From: Phycisphaeraceae bacterium
GTDB taxonomy: Bacteria; Planctomycetota; Phycisphaerae; Phycisphaerales; Phycisphaeraceae
DNA: 58,643 nucleotides
NCBI GenBank assembly: GCA_002716625.1
Contig: PBAS01000049.1
Span: 1 to 58,643, forward strand
Reading direction: 5' to 3'
Position numbers and translations under genes: made by a program. The notes below the pieces were generated by a model. That model had not been told where the DNA came from. It searched no databases and saw only the letters and a program-made list of their open reading frames with translations. Each line of letters starts with the position of its first letter. Position 1 is the first letter of the stretch. Shown here piece by piece: positions 43,776 through 53,631 of this stretch.

Positions 43776-45200
43776 CTATTCAAAGGCAAACTGATTATCT
43801 CCAATCTTGAACAGATCACCGGTGCCGCCCGGCAGCTTCACCTGTAACGTATGCTCGGCAAGCTCCATACGGTCGACATCGCCGGTTTCACGATTAAGAC
43901 GGTATAGGTGATCGACAGAATCATCGAACGTCAGGGTATAGGAGAGCGCCATGGCCTCAGCGCTCTCCCCCTTGTCGCGCTTTACATTGACGAGCATAAA
44001 GTATTTGCCGGCGGACGAATCCTTGAAAAAGCCGATGACGCCGTTATTGGTAATACCATCTTCTTTGACTTGAATATCGTTAATCCCCCACCGTGCGCCG
44101 GCCGCTGAGTCAAAAGCAGCGATACCGGTGGGAATGGGGTTGGCCTTGCCACCACCGGCGCCGGGGATATATCGTACATCGGCGCTTGTTAACAATCGCA
44201 ACGTCTTGCCCAGATGGGATACTTCTGCGCTGACATCGGCGACATGGGGATACAGTTCACCGCGACTGCCGTCGGTGTTCATAATCCCCGTAAAGGCGGG
44301 CGTTTGATAGAGAAAATACTGAATACCGGTGAACCCGTAAGCCAGTGGAACGAAAACCTCCATTCGAAAATCAGATTCACTGGGGAGATAGCGAGCACTG
44401 GGAATGGCAAATGCCTGTACAAACACCCAGTAAGGAATGTTCGCCTCTTGTGCCGCATCGCGGGCGGTTTCCAGGGTATAGAAATAGGTTTCCCGGATCA
44501 GCCTCTCCACGTCGCCATAAAACGGATACTCTTCCTCATCACAAAAAGGATACGGATCAATACTCAATACATCCGTTCCGGTTCTTCTGATTACATCCCT
44601 CAAAAAGATTTCGTAGTTATAGGGATTTGGCGCTACCGAAACCTTATGGGCCGATTTACCCCGAACCCAATAGTTGGCCCCGGGCTCAAAGGGATGCACA
44701 TTGACGTACACCAGGAGATCGGGAAACGTCTGCTGGGCCCAGCCGACGGACTTGCGCGCGTAGTCCAGGTAGGCCCCCTTGACTTCGTCCCAGACCACAA
44801 AGGCTTTACTGCCCGAATAGGTGGCCATGTACTGCTTCGCGCGGTTTCTTTCCATTGCCACCAGTTCCGCGAAGCCCTCACCGGCCGGATCTCTTCGGTT
44901 TTCCGCGTGATAGATCCAGGGAAGCCCCGCCCGACTGGCATCGCGCAGCACACCCTCGGCGGTCTCCCACAACAATACGGTGTTGAGCCCCGCCCCTCGA
45001 TAGGTATTCACATCAAACGTTTTGTTTGTCACGACGGTGCTGGTAATCGTAAAGGGCTCACGGCGAATCCAGCGGAGACCAAAATCTGCCGGACGGGCCT
45101 CGGTTACCACTGGGGTCGGCTCGGATTGCGCATCGATCCCATGGGTTTCAAGTCCGATGCTCATTATGGTTGTCACAAATAGGATCGTGGTTGATCTCAT
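43776..45200 (-). CDS. Secreted TIM-barrel glycosidase-like protein
   Basis: 474 residues with a signal peptide (MRSTTILFVTTIMSIGLETH GIDAQ in two parts). The body reads as a glycosidase-type barrel: AGLNTVLLWETAEGVLRDAS, AFVVWDEVKGAYLDYARK with an acidic pair (Asp-Glu) at a strand end, TDVLSIDPYPFCDEEEYPF, IPYWVFVQAFAIP, FVPLAYGFTGIQYFLYQT, and a C-terminal beta domain (LTFDDSVDHLYRLN). This resembles GH42-like or DUF4434-type proteins; the catalytic assignment is uncertain. ATG 45200 is chosen because it begins the signal peptide and has AAGGGA upstream; in-frame codons upstream to 45455 look non-coding. It is GC-rich and next to a broken IS1380, so probably acquired by transfer. Confidence 0.75.
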   Translation of the reverse strand: MRSTTILFVTTIMSIGLETHGIDAQSEPTPVVTEARPADFGLRWIRREPFTITSTVVTNKTFDVNTYRGAGLNTVLLWETAEGVLRDASRAGLPWIYHAENRRDPAGEGFAELVAMERNRAKQYMATYSGSKAFVVWDEVKGAYLDYARKSVGWAQQTFPDLLVYVNVHPFEPGANYWVRGKSAHKVSVAPNPYNYEIFLRDVIRRTGTDVLSIDPYPFCDEEEYPFYGDVERLIRETYFYTLETARDAAQEANIPYWVFVQAFAIPSARYLPSESDFRMEVFVPLAYGFTGIQYFLYQTPAFTGIMNTDGSRGELYPHVADVSAEVSHLGKTLRLLTSADVRYIPGAGGGKANPIPTGIAAFDSAAGARWGINDIQVKEDGITNNGVIGFFKDSSAGKYFMLVNVKRDKGESAEAMALSYTLTFDDSVDHLYRLNRETGDVDRMELAEHTLQVKLPGGTGDLFKIGDNQFAFE

Positions 45201-45451
45201 GGCTTTGAATCCCTTTTCTTCTTGTCGACGTTGAACTGCTGACCAAGAGCCCCTAACTGACATTTCCCATTTGAACCCGCCCCGGCTACACCGCAGGGTC
45301 TCACGGTCACCAGTATATCGCCCCCCCAAGAATCCAAGCCTCTCTGCGCCTGCAACCACCTGAATGCCACCCCCTCGGTAGTCAGGACGACGCTCAGCGT
45401 GACCATCCGGCCGGTTTGAGGACTGGCGGTCCACAATCAACGCTGCGATCG

Positions 45452-46407
45452 TCATATTTTCCAGTTGCCCCGGCTGGTCATATCGGTGCAGCCCTCGGGC
45501 AGATCGCGGCGAACTGGCGGATGCGACGCAGAATGGCCCGATACAGCCCCCGCGGGATTGCCACCTCCGCCAGTTGGAACGTCACGTATCGGGCGTGACG
45601 CACCACCTTCGCCCCGATCTTGATCAGCTTCTCCCACAGCGTCGTGAGCGTCCAGTGCTTCACGCGCCAGCCGCCGCAGGAAGTTACCCAGGTTGTACGC
45701 CAGCACGTGCAGTTGTAGACGTACCTGATTGGCTTCGAAGCTGTGGCACGACAGGCGTGTCCATCGCGCCGCGTGCTTGCCCTCTTTGATCCACTGTTCG
45801 GCCGTGCCACGCCGGTTGTAGAAGTCCACCACCGGCTTCGCCCCACCGCCGAGATTGGTCACAATGAACCCCACGCGCGGGAACAGTTCGCCCTGATGCC
45901 ACTCGACCTTCGCCACCACGCGGCGCGGGCGGTCCCACGAGTGAGTCTGGTACACGAAGCTGTGATAGAACCGCTGCGGCTTGTTCGGCGGTCGGCCGAC
46001 AGGTCGCGTCAGCAAGTGCGCGATGTGGCGTTCAAGCACGGCGTTGGCCTTGAGCCGAATGGCGTAGCGGTAGTCCGTACAGGTCGGGGATGGCGAACGC
46101 CGCGTCCACCCACCACGTGACGCATCACAGGATGAACGCTTAATCGCTTCGCGTCGTTGACATCTTCGTACCCGGCCAGATGGCTGTAGATCGATTGGCG
46201 CAGCAGCGCCGTCATGCTGTGCTGAATGTTGCCGCCGGTGCGGAGGTCGAACAGTTGCGAGGTTCCCGATGTGGTCAGCCCCGCCGCTTCGTCGAGGTCG
46301 CGGTAGGGGAACAGGCCCGCGTCCGAACTGACCCGCGCCCCGTGAAACGCAAGCATGATGGTGCGGTCAAAACCAACCCGCAAGGCGTCCTTGCCTGCTT
46401 CACTCAT
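45452..46407 (-). mobile_element. Degenerate IS1380-family transposase
   Basis: The N-terminal part (from 46407) reads GFDRTIMLAFHGARVSSDAG, LFPYRDLDEAAGL, RQSIYSHLAGYEDVNDAKRL, typical of IS1380. Near 46100 it jumps to TDYRYAIRLKANAVLERHIA in another frame, so the segment with the first catalytic Asp is deleted. The DDE C-terminal part YNRRGTAEQWIKEGKHAARW and SFEANQVRLQLHVLAYNLGN is present, then a second frameshift near 45665 moves into VKHWTLTTLWEKLIKIGAK. At least two lesions, and about 320 rather than over 430 residues. Inactive. I could not define the terminal inverted repeats. Confidence 0.88.
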
Positions 46408-46633
46408 AGGGTGCTGTCCTTATCCATGGGATGCTGGTGACAATGTGCGGTATTCTACAGGGCGAACGTGTCGGGCGCTACCAAGAAACTCACGACCATA
46501 TGGGAAATCGGGGGATATTATGTTATGCAGTGGGAGGATCTGCACCTGTCCCTGCTGTTGTGTCATCCGGTCAATATCTAGTCGTTGTGGGTATTTCCTA
46601 GGGCCAGTAGATTAAAAGTAGAACGGATCAAAG

Positions 46634-46945
46634 ATGAAGGTTATTGCGGATCTATGTGTCGTGCCGATGGGCGTCGGCGTATCTGTCTCAAAATATGTTG
46701 TTGAGTGCGAGCGTATTCTGGCTAAGGCAGGGTTGGAAACGCAGTTGCACGCCTATGGGACCAATATTGAAGGGGACTGGGACGAAGTTATGCAGGCCAT
46801 TAAGCGATGTCATGAGGTATTACACGAAATGGGTGTGCCACGGATTAACACCTCGCTCAAGGTGGGAACGAGGGTTGATCGCATGCAATCGATGGCACAG
46901 AAGGTGGACTCAGTGGAGCAAAAGATGGTGGACGTGTCCGACTAG
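46634..46945 (+). CDS. MTH1187 family thiamine-binding protein
   Basis: 103 residues of the UPF0045/MTH1187/YkoF-like family: VIADLCVVPMGVGVSVSKYV, LHAYGTNIEGDWDEVMQAI, VPRINTSLKVGTRVD. Members form dimers or tetramers with a ferredoxin-like fold and bind thiamine or a related pyrimidine. The length is normal. The ribosome site is weak (GGATC). It is flanked by the dead IS and the HNH gene; no thiamine genes are adjacent. Confidence 0.9.
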   Translation: MKVIADLCVVPMGVGVSVSKYVVECERILAKAGLETQLHAYGTNIEGDWDEVMQAIKRCHEVLHEMGVPRINTSLKVGTRVDRMQSMAQKVDSVEQKMVDVSD

Positions 46946-47095
46946 GTGACTTGACACGAAATGTATTCAAGCCAACGTCATCGCCCATAGCGAGGAAAGC
47001 TCCGCTGTTGTCTAAAATAAGCGTCCTGATTGATTGCCATGAGTCTTATTGCCACCTATTATTTTTTGGCTTTACTTGATGGGTTGAGGTGAAAA

Positions 47096-47725
47096 ATGAT
47101 AGCGGGCGAGAACAGTCTGAATGCCCACGTGCTGGTTTTAAATAAACTGTGGATGGCTGTTCGGGTGACCAGTGCGCGTCGGGCATTTTCCTTGCTGGTA
47201 CGTGACTTGGCCGAAGTGATCCATGTTGATGATGGGGCGTATAGTGGTCACAGTTTTAATTCTTGGTCTGAATTGAGCGAAGCTCGCGACGAATTTTGTA
47301 TAAATGAGTATGAATGGGTTCGGACCGTACGGCTTCAATTGGCGGTGCCCAAGGTCATTCGGCTACTTGGTTATGATCGGTTGCCACAGCATCAGGTGAA
47401 GCTGAGCCGTCGTAACATCTTTGCCCGTGACAGCAATCGATGTCAGTATTGCGCTAGGCACTTTCCCATATCAGAGTTGAGCCTGGATCACATCATGCCG
47501 CGTAGTCAAGGTGGGGTGAGTTCTTGGGATAACCTGGTTTGCTGCTGTGTCAGGTGCAATGCACGCAAGGGTGGACGCACACCAGCCCAAGCCGGATTGA
47601 AATTATGGCGCAAGCCCGTACGTCCCCGGCGGAACCCGATGATCAGCACGCGGCTTGGGTCGGGCAAATATGCCAGTTGGCGAGCCTTTCTCGATCACGC
47701 CTACTGGTCAGTTGAACTTAAATAA
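47096..47725 (+). CDS. HNH endonuclease
   Basis: 209 residues. The N-terminal half (NAHVLVLNKLWMAVRVTSAR, ALVRDLAEVIHVDD-like) is the usual lead-in of this cyanobacterial/planctomycetal HNH type. The catalytic core is RNIFARDSNRCQYCARHFPI, LSLDHIMPRSQGG, SWDNLVCCCVRCNARKGGRT: two CxxC zinc pairs and the DH...N of the HNH motif. It could be a DNA repair or housekeeping nuclease. GAGGTGA lies directly upstream of ATG 47096. Convergent with the fusion protein at 47735 (9-nt gap). Confidence 0.9.
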   Translation: MIAGENSLNAHVLVLNKLWMAVRVTSARRAFSLLVRDLAEVIHVDDGAYSGHSFNSWSELSEARDEFCINEYEWVRTVRLQLAVPKVIRLLGYDRLPQHQVKLSRRNIFARDSNRCQYCARHFPISELSLDHIMPRSQGGVSSWDNLVCCCVRCNARKGGRTPAQAGLKLWRKPVRPRRNPMISTRLGSGKYASWRAFLDHAYWSVELK

Positions 47726-47734
47726 TGGGATGGG

Positions 47735-50700
47735 TTATTGTGTCTGGAATGTCCTGTAAAGTTGCAGTCGTCTTTGCAGGTGTTCCATGATTTTGGGGTC
47801 AGGATCAGACTCGATATACGTGATGGCTTTCTGGATTGTTTCTACTGCATCCTCAAATTGCCTTAATCTCAAGTAGACGATGCTGAGGGTATCGAGAAAA
47901 TAAGGGTTTTGATAATTAGTCTGTTGGCATGCAGATTGTGCCAGAGAAAGTGCCTGGGGTAGGTCTCGCTTCGATTCATCAGGGTGGCTTGACAAAATGA
48001 ACGCCACCTTGCTAGTAGATGGCAGGGGATTGGATGCGGTAGCCATCGCAATCTGGTAATGGTGTAGTGCCTCGTCATGCCTCTCGCCAGCTAATAGGAA
48101 CTCGCCGAGGTTGTAATGAGCTGGCGCATAGTTGGCTTTTAACTCGATTGAACTGCGATACCAGTTGGCCGCCTGCTCATGCTGGTCAAAATTGGCAAGT
48201 AGCAGTGCATGTTCATAATGGGCCGTTGCTGTTTGGGGGACCAGGCTTGCTGCCAAATCCAGGTGATGATGCTGGCGTTCTAAATGACCTTGCCTGCGAT
48301 AGATTTTGGAGAGTTCCACATGGACCCTTGGTCTTGTGGGTGCGATCCGTGTGAGTTTCACAAAAGTCTTTTCAGCTGACTTGAGGTCATGGTTCATTTT
48401 ATGGATGATCCCCATACCGAACAGTGTCTCGGGATCATTGGGATTGATCTTTAATAGGCGTTGGAACAGTGTTGCCGCTTCATCTGATCGCCCCTCCTTG
48501 ATGTGAGAAAAACCCTGTACGCGTATAGGGGCCAGCAGGGCAACAAGGTCCTCATTCAATGGATCTAGTTGTGCCACCTTGCCTAATTCAGCAATATATT
48601 CATCTTGGCGACCTTTATTTAGATATTCCGTGGCACGGTAAAAACTTGTTGTTGCCGAAAAACGCTTTTCTGCAAGGGATTTGATCTGGCTGATGGAAGG
48701 TGGATTCAAAGGCTGCATGCTGGCCGAGGTGGCTGGTGTTTCCACCAGGTAAGAAAGGTCCAGATGCCGGTGCTTTCTGATTTGATTGAGTAGTGCTGTT
48801 TCACCGGCAAGACTGGCACGCGGGGCGGAAAACTCCAGCAAGGAATTGTCGTCAGTGTGCAATGGTGCGTTGCCGGCAAATTGTCGGGCCATTGCTGGAC
48901 CCATCACATTTTTGGCCAGCAGGTCAGGTAAACTTCTGATACCTGCCCGTTTAAGATCATGGGCGATGTGTTCGTTGTTCATGCGTTTCATCAAGGCCCT
49001 GTAATCCAACTGTGGTAAGTGTTCGCCCTTGAACCCCACAATCAGGTAATCGCTGCGGAGAGTGTTCCAGAATGTGACATGTGGGAATACCGACTGGAAG
49101 GTGCGTATAACGCTCCTGTAGGCCGGGGCATCGATGTTGTAAATAGCTAACCAAATGCAGACGACCCCATTGTCATTAAGGCGATCATGGCAAGTCTGGA
49201 AAAACTCTCTGGTGAAAAGAGATGCAATTCCCGCGATCCAGGGATTGGATGGTTCGGAGATGATGACGTCATATTTCTTTTCCGTGAGTGCCATATGATT
49301 GCGGCCATCTGCAACCATTAATCTGGTTCGTTCATCCGCAAGTATGTTGTGGTTGTATTCATCAAAGAAGTGACTGGCCTCAACAACCGCTTGAGAGATT
49401 TCCACACAGTCGAGGGTCTCAAGTGGATGTTGGCCAGCTGATCCGAGCGTGATGCCACTGGCCAGGCCAATCACCAGCGCGTCTTTGGGGTCTGGGTGTA
49501 GCAGCATGGGAATCTGCGCGGCAAGAATTTGATTGGTGAGATCCCCCTGCGCTGACGCATCAGGTTTTCCATTGACCAGTAGGACCGTGTCTTTGCTGTC
49601 GTGGTATTTCTTGACCGTAACCGTGGTATTGATGCCCTCCTTGTGATAAAGCACCTCGTCAACGGTCATCAATTCCTCCAGCTTTGCGCGAGACTGTGCT
49701 TCTTCGGGAGACAGCCGGCGAGCACTGATGAAGGGGCCCATCGTAAGATGTACTAGATTCCAATTCGGCATCATGATTATGATTGAGACAATACTAATGG
49801 CCATGACCGATGACAGGGCGGCCCTCGTGCCCGTTTTCAGTGTTAAAGCCACGTAGATAAAGCCACATCCGACCATGACATTGGCCGTGACAGCCAGCAG
49901 GATGGTGTCCTGTAGGCCCAAGCTTGGGATCAATACGAAACCGGCGAGGAATGTTCCCAGTATTGAGCCAAGCGTGTTACAACCATAGAGGCTGCCGATG
50001 GATCGCCCCACGGTGCTCGATGATTGGATCATGATCCGGCTGGCCAGGGGAAATGCGGCACCCATCAGGATCGTGGGAACCAGCATGATGCCAATGACCA
50101 ATCCGAACTGCGACCACTGGCGAAGCCAGAATGAATCGCCGATCCGTGACAGCATGTGGGTGACCCAAAACGGCAATTCACCAAAGACCGGTACCACGGC
50201 CAGCGCTGACAGTCCGATGCCCACTTCGATGATTGCCAACATGAACATTGGGTCTTTAAGCCGATCTACAAATCGCGCAAAGATCATGCTTCCCAGTGCC
50301 AGGCCAAGAATAAAGGCGGTGAGCATCATGCTGAATGCGTATACCGATGATCCAATCATCATGGACAGGATGCGTGACCATGCGACTTCATATGCCAGCG
50401 CGGCAAACCCGGATATGCCATAGCCAATCAGCAGTACGGTCAACGCGTGTCGGCCGTACCGTGACGTGAAGTCTGGTGGGTCAACTTGTGTTGTTGACGC
50501 AGGTGTTTGCGTGGCGTGTGTCTTTTTCGCCCAGCTCAAGGTCTGCCGGTGCAGCCAATAGCCAATAATGCCTACTAATGCATTGAGGGTGCAGGCCAAG
50601 TAAATCGTTTTCGTGACGCCAAGGGCTGGTATGAGTACAAATCCGGTCATGGCCACGCCGAGTACCGCGCCAAAGGTGTTGATGGCGTACAAGGTGCCCA

Positions 50701-51190
50701 CGGACAGGCCGACGCGATCGGAGGATTGCACGAAGAAGCGGCTGAGGACTGGCAGTGTTGCGCCCATGAAGGTTGCGGGGATTAAAAGCAACACGCCGCA
50801 GATTGCAAAGCGGATGAGGCTTAGGACATAGAAGGTGGTCTGCGTCTGTTGGTAGCTTTGATAGACGATGCGATAAAGCGGTTCGGCAATGTCGATCAGT
50901 AACGGCAAAATCAGGCAGTAAACCGCGATGGTGCATTCAAGAATTGCAAAGACGCGTAGGGGATCATTGCGTCGGTCGATAATGCGTCCACCCAAATAGC
51001 TTCCCAGTGCCAGGCCACCCATGAATGCACACAGGACGGTCGTGATGGTAAAGGTGGTGTTGCCCATCACCAGGCGAAGGAGTCTTGACCAGGCAATCTC
51101 GTGGACCAGCCCTGCAGCACCCGATGCAAAAAAGGCGCAGAGTACCGCTAGACCAAAACGACGAGAGAGCGATGCTTTATTAGTCGACAT
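47735..51190 (-). CDS. Membrane-spermidine synthase-like fusion with C-terminal TPRs
   Basis: About 1150 residues. Two homologous membrane modules (about 15-225: GAAGLVHEIAWSRLLRLVMG; about 250-465: ISGFAALAYEVAWSRILSMM) form a duplicated multi-pass domain. Next is a spermidine synthase-like SAM-binding domain (about 520-790: ALVIGLASGITLGSAGQHPL, LDCVEISQAVVEAS, RLMVADGRNHMA, YDVIISEPSNPWIAG). After that come TPR repeats (about 830-1145: NDPETLFGMGIIHKM, PHYNLGEFLLAGE-like). The family is common in marine bacteria; polyamine activity is doubtful because the gate-keeping residues differ. MSTNKASLSRRF at ATG 51190 is the most natural start. Confidence 0.88.
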   Translation of the reverse strand: MSTNKASLSRRFGLAVLCAFFASGAAGLVHEIAWSRLLRLVMGNTTFTITTVLCAFMGGLALGSYLGGRIIDRRNDPLRVFAILECTIAVYCLILPLLIDIAEPLYRIVYQSYQQTQTTFYVLSLIRFAICGVLLLIPATFMGATLPVLSRFFVQSSDRVGLSVGTLYAINTFGAVLGVAMTGFVLIPALGVTKTIYLACTLNALVGIIGYWLHRQTLSWAKKTHATQTPASTTQVDPPDFTSRYGRHALTVLLIGYGISGFAALAYEVAWSRILSMMIGSSVYAFSMMLTAFILGLALGSMIFARFVDRLKDPMFMLAIIEVGIGLSALAVVPVFGELPFWVTHMLSRIGDSFWLRQWSQFGLVIGIMLVPTILMGAAFPLASRIMIQSSSTVGRSIGSLYGCNTLGSILGTFLAGFVLIPSLGLQDTILLAVTANVMVGCGFIYVALTLKTGTRAALSSVMAISIVSIIIMMPNWNLVHLTMGPFISARRLSPEEAQSRAKLEELMTVDEVLYHKEGINTTVTVKKYHDSKDTVLLVNGKPDASAQGDLTNQILAAQIPMLLHPDPKDALVIGLASGITLGSAGQHPLETLDCVEISQAVVEASHFFDEYNHNILADERTRLMVADGRNHMALTEKKYDVIISEPSNPWIAGIASLFTREFFQTCHDRLNDNGVVCIWLAIYNIDAPAYRSVIRTFQSVFPHVTFWNTLRSDYLIVGFKGEHLPQLDYRALMKRMNNEHIAHDLKRAGIRSLPDLLAKNVMGPAMARQFAGNAPLHTDDNSLLEFSAPRASLAGETALLNQIRKHRHLDLSYLVETPATSASMQPLNPPSISQIKSLAEKRFSATTSFYRATEYLNKGRQDEYIAELGKVAQLDPLNEDLVALLAPIRVQGFSHIKEGRSDEAATLFQRLLKINPNDPETLFGMGIIHKMNHDLKSAEKTFVKLTRIAPTRPRVHVELSKIYRRQGHLERQHHHLDLAASLVPQTATAHYEHALLLANFDQHEQAANWYRSSIELKANYAPAHYNLGEFLLAGERHDEALHHYQIAMATASNPLPSTSKVAFILSSHPDESKRDLPQALSLAQSACQQTNYQNPYFLDTLSIVYLRLRQFEDAVETIQKAITYIESDPDPKIMEHLQRRLQLYRTFQTQ

Positions 51191-51458
51191 CTGCATGAGT
51201 AATTTATACACAGTCAGTTGACGGCAATTGATTTGGACTCATTTTGATATGTCCTGGCCGTAGTTCACGCAGCAAGCCCTTCATCTTCTTACTTTGGTGC
51301 CAGCTACTGGATTGGTCTGATTGTTGATCTGTGTTGCATCATGTCAACTCAAGGGTGTGTTTTGGGACCGCTATGTGGCGACCACATTAAATAGGTGGTA
51401 TTTGCTACAATTCGTGGCTAGTGAACGATCCCGCCTAGAACCATGATGGAGCAATTTA

Positions 51459-52607
51459 ATGCGAGTAAATGCGATTAAGCTGAAAGATACCCGTTTCGAG
51501 GGTTTTGAAACCCATGTGGACGGCCGCTGGAACTACGATGACTTTTTTAAAGAGGAAAATAGCCAGTGGGTAAATGACTGGATCTCTTTCGATTGTGTGT
51601 TGGCTGATGAGCAACGCAATACGATCTGGTGCGGGTTGACACAGTTCGGGGGCGAGATCTTTTATGCCTACGATGTTAAGTCTGGGCAGTTCAGGAATAT
51701 GCATTACCGTGATGTGGGTGATCGTTACGATGCAAAGTTTCATCGTTCATTGCTCTTCGACAGTGAGGGTATTATTTGGGCGGCTACGGCACTCCTGCAT
51801 GATGTGGATCAATACTTGGATGCTCCTGGAGGCGCAATCGTTCGTTTTGATCCAGACTCTGAAAAGATTGAAATTGTCGCTCGACCGATACCCCATGTTT
51901 ATATCCAGGGCATCGTCATGGACCGCCAAAGGCGTATTATCTATGGCCAAACATTTACGCCCGAAAAGTTGTTTCGCTATGACATTGACAGTGGGGAGGT
52001 GACCGATCTGGGACTCATTGGCAGTGGTTTTGGGATGGCGCAGACGGAGAATATTGATATCGATCAGGACGGCACGGTGTGGGGCACCTGGGGTGTAACC
52101 CGCGCTTGGTCTAACGACCCGGGGCCAGAAGCTATGCGCTTATGGCGGTATCATCCTGACCATGGCCGAATCGAGTTTTTTAAACACGGGTTGCCCAAAC
52201 TGCATGCTCGTAATGGGACTGATATGGGCCAGGGGGTTCATTGTGGACCTGATGGCGCAATGTATATGGGGACGGGTGAGGGCTTGCTTTGCCGCGTCGA
52301 TCCAAAGACTGCCGAAGTGGAGCCCATCGGCAAGCCCGGTCCCGCCAGGCGTCTTGCCGCGATGACCAATGGACCCGATGGGAAAATATATGGCACGGCA
52401 GGTAACGATGGGTCGTGTATCGTATTTAGCTACGATCCCAAGACCCGCCAAGTTGATCAAGTGGGTCCCATCTACGACGGTCAGATCAATGAACGAGCTT
52501 GGCATATCCACAATGTCACGATGACCGGTGATGGTACGATTTATGCAGGGGAAAACGATGTTCCCTATCGTAGCGGGTACCTCTGGCAGATTTCAGACGT
52601 GATTTGA
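51459..52607 (+). CDS. Beta-propeller protein (SMP-30/NHL/Vgb-like)
   Basis: 382 residues without signal peptide. Repeated blades: DEQRNTIWCGLTQFGGEIF, FDSEGIIWAATALLHDVDQY, DRQRRIIYGQTFTPEKLFRY, DQDGTVWGTWGVTRAW, GPDGAMYMGTGEGLLCRVDP and GPDGKIYGTAGNDGSC. Fits gluconolactonase-like or NHL propellers; a lactonase role cannot be confirmed. ATGGAGC sits 6 nt upstream of ATG 51459. It begins a co-directional run; the deacetylase-like gene starts 15 nt after its stop. Confidence 0.78.
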   Translation: MRVNAIKLKDTRFEGFETHVDGRWNYDDFFKEENSQWVNDWISFDCVLADEQRNTIWCGLTQFGGEIFYAYDVKSGQFRNMHYRDVGDRYDAKFHRSLLFDSEGIIWAATALLHDVDQYLDAPGGAIVRFDPDSEKIEIVARPIPHVYIQGIVMDRQRRIIYGQTFTPEKLFRYDIDSGEVTDLGLIGSGFGMAQTENIDIDQDGTVWGTWGVTRAWSNDPGPEAMRLWRYHPDHGRIEFFKHGLPKLHARNGTDMGQGVHCGPDGAMYMGTGEGLLCRVDPKTAEVEPIGKPGPARRLAAMTNGPDGKIYGTAGNDGSCIVFSYDPKTRQVDQVGPIYDGQINERAWHIHNVTMTGDGTIYAGENDVPYRSGYLWQISDVI

Positions 52608-52622
52608 TCTTTGAGCAATAGT

Positions 52623-53531
52623 ATGTCGGGCAGCCTTTACGTTTCATTCAACATTGACTGTGAGGTCTCCCAGCCAGCGGTGCAAGATTTACCACTGGGT
52701 GAGCGGGCTGTTCGAGCATTTGGCGATCTATTGGATGAAAACGGCCACCGAGCCACGTTTCACGTGTTACCTTCCGATGTGGAGGCGCACGCCAATGTAT
52801 ATCGTGAGTTAAAAGATCGTGGTCACGAGATCGGATTGCATGTGCATCCGGCGACGGAGGGTTACGAGGAATTTTTGGGTGTCTATGGGGCTGAGCAGCA
52901 GGCGACAATTGTAGGTGATGCGGGTGATCGGTTTTCATTTGCACTTGGATTTGCACCAGAGTCGATTTGCATTGGTTATGCATCAACGAATGATTTCACC
53001 TACGGCGTATTGTACGACCTGGGTTATCGTCATGGCACGTGCAGCATTCCTTCGCGTGTGCTGCCTGAATGTGCTTCAGTTCATGCGGGTGCGCCGCTGG
53101 ACCTGCATTATGCCAATCGTCATAATCGCCTATTGCTTGGTGATCTGGATTTCGTGGAGATTCCTATTACGGTTGATCCCGATTCCCGCATGTGGAGTGG
53201 CAAACATCCACAGGATCTACGCGTTGAACTCGTTGATGCCAAGAACCATTGGTATACGATCCACAAGTCGGTTAAACGCCAAGTGGAGGACGGGGTGCCG
53301 GTAAAGTTTTTAAGGGCAATCACCCATAATACGTTTGACTACAGCGATCGTAATGACTTTCGAAGGCAAACCCTGGTTGGCATGATGAAACACATTCAAG
53401 CGATCGCTGAAGATCTCCAACTTCAAATCGTCCCTGCCACGGGCGCGCAAATTGCGGCGGCATATCGCCAAGCCGTTCCACTCGACAACACCACCTCTAA
53501 ACTACAACTTGATCGGCGAGGCTATGGCTAA
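52623..53531 (+). CDS. Polysaccharide deacetylase-family protein
   Basis: 302 residues of the NodB-homology fold: SFNIDCEVSQP (catalytic Asp and Asp/Cys-Glu variant of TFDDG), RATFHVLPSD, RGHEIGLHVHPATEGY (His pair), ICIGYASTNDFTYGVLYDLG and FVEIPITVDPDSRMW. The first motif has Cys in place of the second Asp, as in several WalW/HpnK-like relatives. Substrate unknown. Likely translated with the propeller gene upstream. ATG 52623 is preferred over TTG 52611. Confidence 0.8.
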   Translation: MSGSLYVSFNIDCEVSQPAVQDLPLGERAVRAFGDLLDENGHRATFHVLPSDVEAHANVYRELKDRGHEIGLHVHPATEGYEEFLGVYGAEQQATIVGDAGDRFSFALGFAPESICIGYASTNDFTYGVLYDLGYRHGTCSIPSRVLPECASVHAGAPLDLHYANRHNRLLLGDLDFVEIPITVDPDSRMWSGKHPQDLRVELVDAKNHWYTIHKSVKRQVEDGVPVKFLRAITHNTFDYSDRNDFRRQTLVGMMKHIQAIAEDLQLQIVPATGAQIAAAYRQAVPLDNTTSKLQLDRRGYG

Positions 53532-53631
53532 TAGATTCGGCCTTGCAGGAAGCGGTGTGCTTCCTCCACGCACCTCACCTGCTGAAGGCTCCATGGACAT
53601 GGGCAAAGTTTTTTATACCTGGAATAGATGA

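Noticed and set aside
44214-45182. Plus-strand reading frame of 322 codons opposite the glycosidase-like gene
   Set aside because: Antisense shadow in GC-rich DNA; the minus frame has a signal peptide and enzyme motifs.
46430-46572. Minus-strand frame beginning MTQQQGQVQILP upstream of the IS1380 remnant
   Set aside because: Considered as the 5' end of a gene cut by the IS, but no ribosome site or family match was recognised.
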